In this document: positions 1 through 6,720 of the stretch, in pieces
How positions within the stretch are numbered: the stretch's first letter is position 1
Layout of the letters: each line of letters starts with the position of its first letter
NCBI GenBank assembly: GCA_003520425.1
Contig: DOUU01000313.1
Span: 2,715-12,844 of the forward strand
From: Deltaproteobacteria bacterium
Lineage (GTDB): Bacteria > Myxococcota_A > UBA9160
Direction: 5' to 3'
Length of the DNA: 10,130 nt
The notes under the pieces: generated by a model
What the model was told of the DNA's origin: nothing
Seen by the model: the letters and a program-made list of their open reading frames with translations, nothing else
The model's database searches: none
Translations under genes and position numbers: made by a program

Positions 1-816
1 CCGGGCCACCGTGGCATAGTTTGTACGCTCCACGGGACGGACGCGGATCACGCCCTTCGTCTCCGGCAGGGAGCGAAGTCCGCAACTCCGACTCACGGCC
101 TCTTCGATGGCCGCGACAATTTTCTCAGCTTCGCTCGAGATTCCGCGCGTGATGAGCCAGCGGGGGCTTTCTGGTACGGCCTTTCGGACCAACAAGACGC
201 CGATGGCGAGGATTGATCCAAAGGCGAAGCACAAGCGCCACCCGATTGTTTCTGGCACCACGTGTGGATTCAGCAGCGGAATTGTCATCAGGGCCCCGGC
301 GACCGTGCCGATCCACCAACTGCCATTGATTGCGAGATCGGTATGTCCACGCACGCGAGCGGGGATCAACTCGTCGATTGCAGAGTTGATCGCAGAATAC
401 TCCCCACCGATTCCTGCCCCGGTCAGGAAGCGAAACACCATGAAACTCGAAAGGTTCCACGAAAAGGCGGTGAGAACCGTGGCGGAGAGATAGAGAGCGA
501 GAGTGATCAGAAACCAGCGCTTGCGACCCTGGAGATCCGTCAGATAGGAGAAGAGGAGCGCGCCGCCCACCGTACCCACGAGATAGGCCGATGCCGTGAG
601 CCCAACCCCGGTCTCCGTGAGATGGAGGGTTCCGGGACGCGTAAGGGCGGGCGCCATGGCTCCCACGATCGTGACTTCGAGCCCGTCGAGGACCCACGTG
701 ACCCCGAGGGCGAGGACCACCCACCAATGCCATCGCGACCAAGGCAAACGGTCCAATCGTTGCGGGATGTCGGTTTCAATCCAACGATGGATCTCGGATC
801 TCGGGGGGCCACTCAT
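1..816 (-). CDS. MFS transporter, sugar-porter-like, C-terminus cut by window edge
   Basis: An inner-membrane secondary transporter of the major facilitator superfamily; the substrate cannot be read, but sugars or organic/aromatic acids are typical of relatives. The visible 272 codons hold about six hydrophobic segments. After TM2 comes the MFS motif A region (DLQGRKR, about residues 94-100). GAGIGGEYSAINS (133-145) is the TM4 glycine-rich signature. PESPRWL (215-221) is the sugar-porter motif that ends the N-terminal half. The reading frame stays open to base 1, so the second half lies outside the window. I chose ATG at 816 because it puts 17 residues before the conserved IPQRLDRLPWSRWHW stretch, as in relatives. 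No clear Shine-Dalgarno precedes it, and the frame stays open upstream, so the start is uncertain. It lies 224 bases downstream of the ATPase gene on the same strand and may be co-transcribed, but a palindrome and structured DNA in the gap suggest separate control. Confidence 0.85.
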   Translation of the reverse strand, partial: MSGPPRSEIHRWIETDIPQRLDRLPWSRWHWWVVLALGVTWVLDGLEVTIVGAMAPALTRPGTLHLTETGVGLTASAYLVGTVGGALLFSYLTDLQGRKRWFLITLALYLSATVLTAFSWNLSSFMVFRFLTGAGIGGEYSAINSAIDELIPARVRGHTDLAINGSWWIGTVAGALMTIPLLNPHVVPETIGWRLCFAFGSILAIGVLLVRKAVPESPRWLITRGISSEAEKIVAAIEEAVSRSCGLRSLPETKGVIRVRPVERTNYATVAR

Positions 817-899
817 CGTCGCGTCGCGTTGAGCCCTGGAAGGCCCGCCGCGAACTCGAAGGGGCGTTCCGGCTCCCGGTTGCGCGACCGTGCTTTTCT

Positions 900-913
900 C
901 TTGCTCGAGCAAG
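900..913. promoter_or_regulatory. 14-bp perfect palindrome upstream of the MFS gene, candidate operator
   Basis: CTTGCTCGAGCAAG is identical on both strands and lies 84-97 bases upstream of the MFS start codon. The size and placement fit a binding site for a dimeric repressor or activator controlling the transporter. No regulator gene and no convincing promoter hexamers are visible nearby, so the role is inferred from symmetry and position only. Confidence 0.35.
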
Positions 914-953
914 TTCCGGACCGGTGCGTGCGGGGATCTGTGCTGGTTTGGAT

Positions 954-1040
954 CGAGACCGCTGTAAAATCTTCCCTTCCAGAGGAGAAGGGGGTCAAGA
1001 AGGCCCATCTGCCCAGGAGGCACGCAGGACTGCGGTCTCG
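954..1040 (-). other. Structured 3' region: long inverted repeat directly after the ATPase stop codon
   Basis: CGAGACCGC (954-962) is complementary to GCGGTCTCG (1032-1040). The pairing extends to 12 positions with one mismatch. The enclosed bases contain smaller potential hairpins, for example CCCTTC paired with GAAGGG around 976-994. On the minus strand the outer arm starts at the base right after the ATPase TGA. It could act as a transcription or RNA-stability boundary between the ATPase and MFS genes, or as a small structured RNA. There is no U tract, so it is not a classical intrinsic terminator. Confidence 0.35.
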
Positions 1041-2915
1041 TCAAGAGAACTTCACAACGTGCGTTCCGTGCCGAATCTCCACGATGCGGTGAATTTTTCG
1101 ACCGTCGGCAAAGAGGACTTGGAAATGGTGGCGACCCGGTGCCAGAGGCACCCGCGCAAGGGGCGTCCGTCCAACGTCATGACCGTCGATCCAGATCCGC
1201 GCCCGGGGGCGGGAATCGATCTTCACAAGGATGTGCTGGGGGACCGCCGCGCGGGGGGTATTCTCTGGATGGGCCGGCGGACCATAGAGAGGCGGCGACG
1301 GGCCGGTCTCCTCGCGATTCTGTGCGCCCTGCGCTCCTTCACGAGGTTGGGGCGCGATCGTCTGGTCTTGTCCGCCTTCCGGCGGTGGTGCCGAGGACAC
1401 GACCGCTGGCGCCCGAGGTGGAGGCCCATGAGCGCCACCTGTGACATTGGGCAGTGCGGACATCCGACCTAAGAGGAATGCCGCTCCCGCCACGAGTGCG
1501 AAGACCGCAAGCGGTCCGGCGCGCATTTCGGACATCTGCCGGAACCTCTTTGACCCTCGCAGATCTGAAAGGAAGGCGCGTCGAGTGACGCGCGCGAGTT
1601 CGAAGGTGCGTTCCGCACCGCGACGGGCTGCTTCTCGAATCGCAGGCACCCTCCTTGCGGTGAAGGCGGCCAACGCAAGGGCGAGGGTTTCCGTGGTGCG
1701 TCGAGTGCGAGAGACGAGCGCTCTCAGCGTCGAAGCGCCGCGCCTTGAAGCCTCCGTGAATCTGATGCGCGCGGTGAGCGCAATCCTGGCTGAGCGCCGT
1801 GCACTCCAGCTCCGCGCGTGGGAGAGCGCTCTTCGCCCGCGGCCGGAAGCGCCCGCCCACCAATCGGCCATGAACGTGGCCGCGCGTTCGGTGTGGGGGG
1901 CGGCCCCGTCGCGGATCTGGGTTGCGGCTTGGCGAAGTACCTGGCCAAGAAGACGCGCGGAGCGGCGTCCAGCATCCGCGGATTCTCGCATCGCCGCTCG
2001 AGCCCGGAACGCAATGCAGCGAAGCTCCTCGGGGATGCGGACGAGGAGGGTCTTCGCCTCGTCCGCCGCCGCATCAACGCGCATTCCAACGCCGGATCGT
2101 GCGGTCACGGGGGCTTGAAGAGAGGGGCGTGCGGTGGGAAGCGGTACAACCGCTAAATCTTTCGCGCTTTGGACCGGAGCCACTCCGCCTTCGAGTGCTT
2201 CGGGGGTTCCTTGGCGCAGCGCTGCCGCAAGATCGCCCGTCGCGAGTCGGCGCTCGAGTTCCCAGCGAACGAGGCGCGGGATTCCCCTGGCCTTCCGTAC
2301 AAGCTCCGCCCAGTCGAGCTCCCGCAGACGCGAGAGCTCGTCTACGTCGAAGGTGCTGTGTGCCCAGGCAGCGACCTCCGGAGGCGTCACTTCCCCTGCA
2401 AGTTCGACGTATGCCGCAGCGCCATGGAATGCCGCAGCTGCAGCTTGCAAGGAGTTCCCCTCCATACCGGCGAGGAGGACCTGCACGGCGTTTCCGGCTC
2501 CGCTCACGATCTCGGCCAGACGCGCCGCACTGGCGCGCGGCATGCTCTGCGCCTCGTCGACGAGCAGAAGCGTCCGCACCCCACGGGCGTGAAATGCACG
2601 AGCAGCCGCAACGAAATCGTCCTCAGACACTTGCGCACCTTCGAACGCGCGGATCCACGCGATCACGTCTTCAGCGGGAACGTTGAGCCAGGGAACGAAG
2701 ATGGTGCGGATGGATGGCGGCGGTCGGTTCACAATCCGACGGAGGAGAAGAGTCTTCCCCGCGCCTACGGGTCCCAGAAGCACGATCGGGCTTTGCTCGG
2801 CAAGGATGGCGTGCTCTAGGGCCGCGAACGCACGATCACATGCGGAGGACGGGATTGCGCTACCCGGGTCCGCACAGTCGCGGAATGGATTCGCCCGCGC
2901 GCACTGAATCGCCAT
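1041..2915 (-). CDS. ExeA-like AAA ATPase with one membrane span and C-terminal PEGA domain
   Basis: Predicted 624-residue inner-membrane ATPase. The N-terminus (ANPFRDCADPGS, about 8-19) resembles the NPF opening of the ExeA/GspA family. The Walker A is GPVGAGKT (48-55), the Walker B is LLLVDEAQ (116-123), and a GIPRLV motif sits near 211. Residues about 290-460 form a long Ala/Arg-rich, probably helical cytoplasmic linker. A single hydrophobic span follows (about 467-486), then a Pro/Gly-rich stretch, then a PEGA domain (about 562-624; IDSRPRARIWIDG ... GRTPL ... LAPGRHHFQV). In ExeA the periplasmic part normally binds peptidoglycan and helps assemble the type II secretin; the PEGA domain may replace that anchor here. 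The open frame extends to 3164, but I start at ATG 2915: the extra 83 residues are Pro/Arg-rich and unlike the family, and the family-like sequence begins right at this Met. The Shine-Dalgarno is weak (AAGAG). Confidence 0.85.
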   Translation of the reverse strand: MAIQCARANPFRDCADPGSAIPSSACDRAFAALEHAILAEQSPIVLLGPVGAGKTLLLRRIVNRPPPSIRTIFVPWLNVPAEDVIAWIRAFEGAQVSEDDFVAAARAFHARGVRTLLLVDEAQSMPRASAARLAEIVSGAGNAVQVLLAGMEGNSLQAAAAAFHGAAAYVELAGEVTPPEVAAWAHSTFDVDELSRLRELDWAELVRKARGIPRLVRWELERRLATGDLAAALRQGTPEALEGGVAPVQSAKDLAVVPLPTARPSLQAPVTARSGVGMRVDAAADEAKTLLVRIPEELRCIAFRARAAMRESADAGRRSARLLGQVLRQAATQIRDGAAPHTERAATFMADWWAGASGRGRRALSHARSWSARRSARIALTARIRFTEASRRGASTLRALVSRTRRTTETLALALAAFTARRVPAIREAARRGAERTFELARVTRRAFLSDLRGSKRFRQMSEMRAGPLAVFALVAGAAFLLGRMSALPNVTGGAHGPPPRAPAVVSSAPPPEGGQDQTIAPQPREGAQGAQNREETGPSPPLYGPPAHPENTPRAAVPQHILVKIDSRPRARIWIDGHDVGRTPLARVPLAPGRHHFQVLFADGRKIHRIVEIRHGTHVVKFS

Positions 2916-3204
2916 GGAACTCTTGCTTCGGGGTCTGGCCTCGAGGGCGACCAACGGCCCCACTGGTCTGAGTCCAGCATAAAATCTAAATAGGTGCGGG
3001 GACGGGCGCAAGGATGGTTCTGGGAAATCTCCGGGTCCTCGGCCGCCCGAGCCCAGCGAAGAGGCCGGCGCCGGAGCCCTGCGGCGCAAGCCTCTCCGGA
3101 TTTGGTTAGGGGAGGGCTCGAGGCGAGCTTCCGACGCCGGCGGCCTCGCGGAAAAGCTCATCACGAGGCCAACGTCATCTTGACTCGCGATCTCGCTGCC
3201 GGTC

Positions 3205-3220
3205 TGTGACCGACGTCACT
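3205..3220. promoter_or_regulatory. CRP/FNR-family-like operator candidate
   Basis: TGTGACCGACGTCACT fits the CRP-type consensus TGTGA-N6-TCACA at nine of ten conserved positions. It lies in the divergent region, 256 bases upstream of the VOC start and about 290 bases upstream of the ATPase start. Binding by a CRP/FNR-superfamily regulator is inferred. One such dyad in 10 kb can arise by chance. Confidence 0.3.
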
Positions 3221-3461
3221 CAAGCGAAGGGCAAGGCAGCAAATCGCTCACGCGTCGGCACTCGTGGCGCACGCGACTCAACGACTCGGCGCGGGCCCAC
3301 ACCCACCTTCGGGCGGGCTCCGGATCTACGTGGCGCCTGCGTTCTTCCACGCTTGCTCCGGTCCAGAAGATCTGGGAGGTCGCGCCGATCTCGAACTGGA
3401 ACACCTTTGCTGAGCACTTGGCGCTTCATGGTAGTCTCGGAGTGCGCGGCTTGTGCGCCGC

Positions 3462-3468
3462 AAGGAGG
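3462..3468 (+). promoter_or_regulatory. Shine-Dalgarno that sets the VOC gene start
   Basis: AAGGAGG lies seven bases before ATG 3476, and VOC-family sequence begins shortly after that Met. This decides against the longer open frame starting at 3206, whose extra 90 residues are low-complexity. Confidence 0.8.
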
Positions 3469-3475
3469 AGCTTCG

Positions 3476-3910
3476 ATGCCCGCGAACCCCCCGGAGAACA
3501 TGCTTCGAATCACGCCCTATCTCTACTACGAAGATGTGGCCCGCGCCTTGGCTTGGCTGGCCAAGGCGTTTGGCTTCCGCGAGCGGATGCGGATGCCGGG
3601 ACCAGACGGAGGGATCATGCATGCTGAGATGGAGCTTGCGGATGGCGTCATCATGATGGGGCGCCCCGGCGCGGACTACAAGAATCCCGCGCACCTCGGT
3701 CAGGTGACTCAAAGCCTCTACGTCTATGTGGATGATGTCGACAAGCACTTTGTGAGCGCGAAGGAGGCAGGGGCGAAGATTCTCGCGGAGCCCGCGGACC
3801 AGTTCTACGGCGACCGCCGCTATGGAGTCGAGGACGTGGAGGGGCACCAGTGGTACTTCGCGCAGCACGTGCGCGACGTCGCGCCCGAAGACATGAAACC
3901 GCCTGCGTAG
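3476..3910 (+). CDS. VOC-superfamily (glyoxalase/bleomycin-resistance fold) protein
   Basis: A 144-residue soluble protein of the vicinal-oxygen-chelate superfamily. It carries two beta-alpha-beta-beta-beta modules: ITPYLYYEDVARALAWLAKA (about 12-31) starts the first and SLYVYVDDVDKHFVSAKEAG (80-99) the second. Candidate metal ligands are His49 and/or Glu51 in MHAEMEL, and the end of the second module, YGVEDVEGHQWYFAQ (116-130), is typical. Relatives include glyoxalase I, PhnB-like proteins and antibiotic-binding proteins. The substrate cannot be named, and some members bind no metal. Length is normal for a single-domain VOC protein. The gene stands alone, converging on the amidohydrolase across a short hairpin-bearing gap, so context gives no clue to its job. 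Confidence 0.88.
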   Translation: MPANPPENMLRITPYLYYEDVARALAWLAKAFGFRERMRMPGPDGGIMHAEMELADGVIMMGRPGADYKNPAHLGQVTQSLYVYVDDVDKHFVSAKEAGAKILAEPADQFYGDRRYGVEDVEGHQWYFAQHVRDVAPEDMKPPA

Positions 3911-3938
3911 GATGCCGCCCGCATGAGCCCAAGAGCAG

Positions 3939-3956
3939 GCCCTCCGGACGGAGGGC
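3939..3956. terminator. GC hairpin between convergent genes, probable bidirectional terminator
   Basis: GCCCTCC and GGAGGGC form a perfect 7-bp stem around the loop GGAC. It lies in the 51-base gap between the VOC stop and the amidohydrolase stop. Neither side has a strong U tract, so it may work poorly as an intrinsic terminator, but the location is exactly where a shared one would be expected. Confidence 0.6.
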
Positions 3957-3961
3957 GCCTT

Positions 3962-5629
3962 CTAGGAGGGGCCGCGCGACCTCGGCGCGGCTCCTCGCTC
4001 AGCGGGCCGCTGGATCGTTCCTGACTGGTAGACGATCTCGCCTCCCACCACCGTCAAGAGGCTCTCCGTTCTCGGGAGGTCTGGCACGGGGAGGGTGAAG
4101 ATGTCCTGCGACAAAACGGCGAGATCGGCGAGTTTGCCGGGTGCAATCTCGCCCTTTTCCTGTTCTTGAAACTCGGCGTATGCAGAGCCCCGCGTATAGG
4201 CCTCCACGGCTTGCTCGCGCGTTAGCGCCTCGGAAGGCCTCGAGGGATGAAGCACGGCGAACATCAGGTTGAGAAATGGATTCAGAGGCCCGTCCGAACC
4301 CAGTGCGAAGGGAATCCCGGCCTCGACGAGCGATCGTGCGGGGCTGTAGTCGAACGGCTCGCCGTAGCGGGCCGCGAAGATGTCCTTGAAGACGAAATGG
4401 CTGGGATTTTGGACCACGATCACTCCCAAATCACGTGCCAGAGGGACGAGATCGGGAAGCAGGCCATCCCCGTGTTCCACTCTCACGCGTCTGCTCGGCC
4501 AGTCCACGTGCTTTGCTTCCGACTCCATTGCGCCCAAGAAGAGCTCTGCGGTCCTGTCGCCCACCGCATGGACAAGCAACGGATCATTGCTTTCCAGGGA
4601 CTCGTGAATCATCGCCCGCATCTCGGGCTCGGGCAGATAGAGTTGCCCTGACCAACCCTCACGATCGCGGTACTCCGAGCGCAGCGCCGCTCGCCGCTCA
4701 AGAGGTGTTCCATCGAGAAGCCATTTCGTTCCGCTCACCGCGACCCGCGCACCTCGTTGCGGCTGCTCCGGAAGATCGTGAGCTTGGCTCAGGTCTCGAG
4801 CGGCGGCTCCCGTGGCAGGGAATCGAATCACGCGAATGCGAAGCGGCAGCTTCGCTCTCTCAAGCGCCCGAACGTACCTGCCCGTGGCCATGAGAGACAT
4901 ATTCTGCATCGAAGTCACGCCGAAGCGGATCGCCTCTTGCGCCAGCTGCTGAGCGCTCTCGATGGCCTCCTCGTCCGATGCTTGGCAAGCCAATCTGCGC
5001 CAATGGGGCCATTGGGCATAGCCGAAAAACTTGCCCGAAATCCGTCGCGTTCCTGGAACGCGCTCGCAGCACCCGCCGAAGGGATCGGGTTCCTCCTCAG
5101 ACATCTCCAGAGCCGCGATGGCTTTGCTGTTGAGTACGCTTCCGTGGCCGAAATACGCATTGAGTCTCACCGGATGGTCAGGGGCAATGCGGTCCAACTC
5201 AAAGCGCGTCGCTCGTGGATCATTCACCACGCTGATCCCGTGAATCCCGAGAATCCAGTCTCCCTTTGGAGCCTCCTTGACTGTGGATGCAAGGGAATCC
5301 AAGACTTCGTCCCAGCTCGGTTCCATGCTGCGGAATGAAAGGACGGTCGCGCGTGGGTCCGGGGTATGGTGAAAATGCGCGTCATTGATGCCGGGAATTA
5401 CAACCCGTCCCGCAAGGTCGATCCGCTCCGTGTGAGTATCGGCGAGGCGCGCGATCTCCTGCGTGGTTCCGACTGCCAGGATTCGATCGCCTGCAATTGC
5501 CACCGCTTGCACATACCTGTTGGCTGGGTTGGCTGTAAAGACCTTGCCGTTCAACAGGATGAGATCGGGGCTCAGCCGGCGAGGGGCTCGAAGCGACGGA
5601 CTCGAAGGGTCTTCAAAGCGGCCTGCCAC
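3962..5629 (-). CDS. YtcJ-like metal-dependent amidohydrolase (Amidohydro_3)
   Basis: A 555-residue cytoplasmic hydrolase of the amidohydrolase superfamily with the usual TIM-barrel metal centre. The N-terminal beta-sandwich part starts at PDLILLNGKVFTANP (21-35). The metal-binding motif is DAHFHH (83-88, HxH), followed by HAVGDR (354-359), RVEHGDG (383-389) and GSDGP (444-448). The C-terminal GEIAPGKLADLAVLSQDIF (493-511) is characteristic of YtcJ/cytosine-deaminase-like enzymes. These act on amide, imide or cyclic C-N bonds; the substrate is not predictable. Length is normal for the family. The start is GTG at 5629: an in-frame TAG lies two codons upstream and no other plausible start precedes the conserved N-terminus. 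It follows the prepilin-like gene by 53 bases on the same strand, so the two may share a transcript although no functional link is evident. Confidence 0.9.
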   Translation of the reverse strand: MAGRFEDPSSPSLRAPRRLSPDLILLNGKVFTANPANRYVQAVAIAGDRILAVGTTQEIARLADTHTERIDLAGRVVIPGINDAHFHHTPDPRATVLSFRSMEPSWDEVLDSLASTVKEAPKGDWILGIHGISVVNDPRATRFELDRIAPDHPVRLNAYFGHGSVLNSKAIAALEMSEEEPDPFGGCCERVPGTRRISGKFFGYAQWPHWRRLACQASDEEAIESAQQLAQEAIRFGVTSMQNMSLMATGRYVRALERAKLPLRIRVIRFPATGAAARDLSQAHDLPEQPQRGARVAVSGTKWLLDGTPLERRAALRSEYRDREGWSGQLYLPEPEMRAMIHESLESNDPLLVHAVGDRTAELFLGAMESEAKHVDWPSRRVRVEHGDGLLPDLVPLARDLGVIVVQNPSHFVFKDIFAARYGEPFDYSPARSLVEAGIPFALGSDGPLNPFLNLMFAVLHPSRPSEALTREQAVEAYTRGSAYAEFQEQEKGEIAPGKLADLAVLSQDIFTLPVPDLPRTESLLTVVGGEIVYQSGTIQRPAERGAAPRSRGPS

Positions 5630-5682
5630 GGCCTACTCAGCTCCGGGGAGGGGTGAGACGCCTTTGAGCTGCAATGAGGATG

Positions 5683-6225
5683 CTATTCTTTGGATGCTCG
5701 AAGGACGCCCTTCAGGAGCCCAACCAGTTCCGTGGAAACGCCAGGCAGTGCAGCAGTGACCTTGTGGGTTCCATCATCGATCAACTCAAGGCTGCTTGCG
5801 AACTCATTGCTCTGTTCCAAACATTCCGTCTGGAGCTGGCGCTCTCCTTTGGAACACGTCGTGCTGCCATCCGGGCATGCAGGGATCGCTACGGAGGCGT
5901 GGTATTCGACCGCAGTCGGATCGCTGCCGGCCGTTGCACCGGTGCTAGGGGCGACGTTGTCGAAGCTGATGCTTTTCGATTGGTTGGGGAGAAGGGTCTC
6001 GGTACTGCTCGCGACGATCTTTCCGGTATTGTCATAGACCTTTAGTTCGACGGCGCACTGCTGAACCGCCGGTACCTGAACGGCCGGCAGCTGAACCGCT
6101 GGGAGGAACGCCACGTTGAGCTTTATGGTTTGACCGACCGCCGCGTCCAATACGGCGATGATCGCAATGACGACTGATAGCTCAATGAGGGTGAAACCCA
6201 GCCTAGACCTTGAATCGTGAGGCAT
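5683..6225 (-). CDS. Type IV prepilin-like protein with atypical four-cysteine body
   Basis: A 180-residue protein with a class III (type IV pilin/type II pseudopilin) leader. A short basic leader ends in RLG, then FTLIELSVVIAIIAVL, with predicted prepilin-peptidase cleavage after Gly10, N-methylated Phe11 and Glu at mature position 5. The hydrophobic core is short: an Asp appears at mature position 17. Three tandem LPAVQ/LPAVQ/VPAVQ units (41-55) follow, then a probable beta-rich domain with four cysteines (57, 117, 124, 135) that could form disulfides outside the membrane. I do not recognise the body as GspG/H/I/J, PilA or FimT. A strong Shine-Dalgarno (AAGGAGA, about 6 bases away) supports ATG 6225. 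No pilus assembly genes are adjacent. It may be a minor pilin, a pseudopilin, or a surface protein using the pilin export route. Confidence 0.75.
   Translation of the reverse strand: MPHDSRSRLGFTLIELSVVIAIIAVLDAAVGQTIKLNVAFLPAVQLPAVQVPAVQQCAVELKVYDNTGKIVASSTETLLPNQSKSISFDNVAPSTGATAGSDPTAVEYHASVAIPACPDGSTTCSKGERQLQTECLEQSNEFASSLELIDDGTHKVTAALPGVSTELVGLLKGVLRASKE
6061..6105 (-). repeat. Three 15-bp tandem repeats coding (L/V)PAVQ
   Basis: Three consecutive 15-base units inside the prepilin-like gene encode LPAVQ, LPAVQ and VPAVQ; each ends in CGGTTCAG or CCGTTCAG. They sit just after the N-terminal helix and may be a spacer that changes in copy number by slippage. Confidence 0.85.
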
Positions 6226-6718
6226 GACAATCTCTCCTTCTTAACCGCATAGAAGGCGCGCGGCGAACTGCCGCGGCCCACCAGAAAGCCTCGGGAGTCC
6301 GCCCGGCTGTACCCGTGCTCTTTATCCCACGTTGAGCGGACGGCGTCCATGCCAATCCCCGGCCGCAAGGTTTTGCGGGACAGCGGACGGCTCATCTCCT
6401 GACCTGCCGAATCGTCTGGGCGCGCGGGCCCCGCCGCTGGTGGCAATCGGGTTCGCGGCGGCCCGCGAGGGAGCTCGGGCAGGCTTGTCGCTGAGATCGA
6501 CCCCAGAAGGCACGGCTATTATGCGGGCGCCGGGGCTGCCCACGAAAGATCAGAATGGATGGAGGAGCAGCCCACACCGGCTACCCGAATGCGGCCCTGC
6601 CCAAAGGATGGATCCCTGCTAGCCGTCGCCGCCGATGCTGGCGGCCTCACGCGCGATTCGAGCGAGGCAGGTCGCCGCGTGCTCGATCCCCTGGAACGCT
6701 TCGAATATCCTGAAGCGT
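6226..6718. other. Intergenic region upstream of the prepilin-like gene
   Basis: This stretch holds no gene I can support. Open frames in it give Ala/Arg/Pro-rich products without start signals or family features. Its left edge has the prepilin Shine-Dalgarno (6231-6240). It contains a large GC hairpin (6423-6467) and, at its right edge, the terminator-like hairpin of the BON gene. I found no convincing sigma-70 or sigma-54 promoter for the prepilin gene. Confidence 0.5.
6423..6467. other. 13-bp GC stem-loop in non-coding DNA
   Basis: The arm CGCGGGCC plus GCCGC (6423-6437, interrupted by a 2-base CC bulge) pairs with GCGGCGGCCCGCG (6455-6467) around a 17-base loop. It is about 200 bases upstream of the prepilin-like gene and has no T tract. 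It could be a transcription boundary, a remnant of a mobile repeat, or chance in GC-rich DNA. Confidence 0.45.
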
Positions 6719-6720
6719 TC
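6694..6720 (-). terminator. Perfect 9-bp hairpin overlapping the BON-gene stop codon
   Basis: GAACGCTTC (6694-6702) is the exact complement of GAAGCGTTC (6712-6720) around a 9-base loop. On the minus strand it starts at the BON gene's TGA (6719-6721) and runs downstream. It probably ends or stabilises that transcript. There is no downstream U run. Confidence 0.55.

Larger units (their letters stand above)
2916..3475. other. Divergent intergenic region between the ATPase and VOC genes
   Basis: These 560 bases hold no convincing gene; the open frames crossing it give Arg/Pro-rich products with no family resemblance. An AT-rich patch in otherwise GC-rich DNA (about 2976-2994) reads on the minus strand as TTTAGATTTTATGCT. 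It could be a -10 region for the ATPase, about 60 bases upstream of its start, but no good -35 hexamer is visible. A CRP/FNR-like dyad lies at 3205-3220. No clear promoter for the VOC gene was found. Confidence 0.5.

Noticed and set aside
125..742. 205-residue minus-strand open frame, and the overlapping ones at 540-812 (minus) and 262-1092 (plus)
   Set aside because: Products are Arg/Gly/Pro-rich without family features. They are shadows of the MFS gene, whose frame is open from 816 to the window edge with clear MFS motifs.
1441..2819. Long plus-strand open frames at 1441-2118, 1922-2686 and 2169-2819
   Set aside because: They lie opposite the ATPase gene and give Arg/Ser-rich low-complexity products. 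The minus-strand frame has Walker motifs and a PEGA domain.
2916..3164. 83-residue N-terminal extension of the ATPase
   Set aside because: It is Pro/Arg-rich, unlike the ExeA N-terminus, and covers an AT-rich patch that looks like promoter DNA. ATG 2915 starts the family-like sequence.
3256..3270. Sigma-54-like GG-N10-GC upstream of the VOC gene (CGGCACTCGTGGCGC)
   Set aside because: Four consensus positions fail and it is over 200 bases from the start codon, so chance is likely in GC-rich DNA.
3397..3411. TGGAACACCTTTGCT upstream of the VOC gene as a sigma-54 promoter
   Set aside because: The GG and GC elements are only nine bases apart, and sigma-54 spacing is strict.
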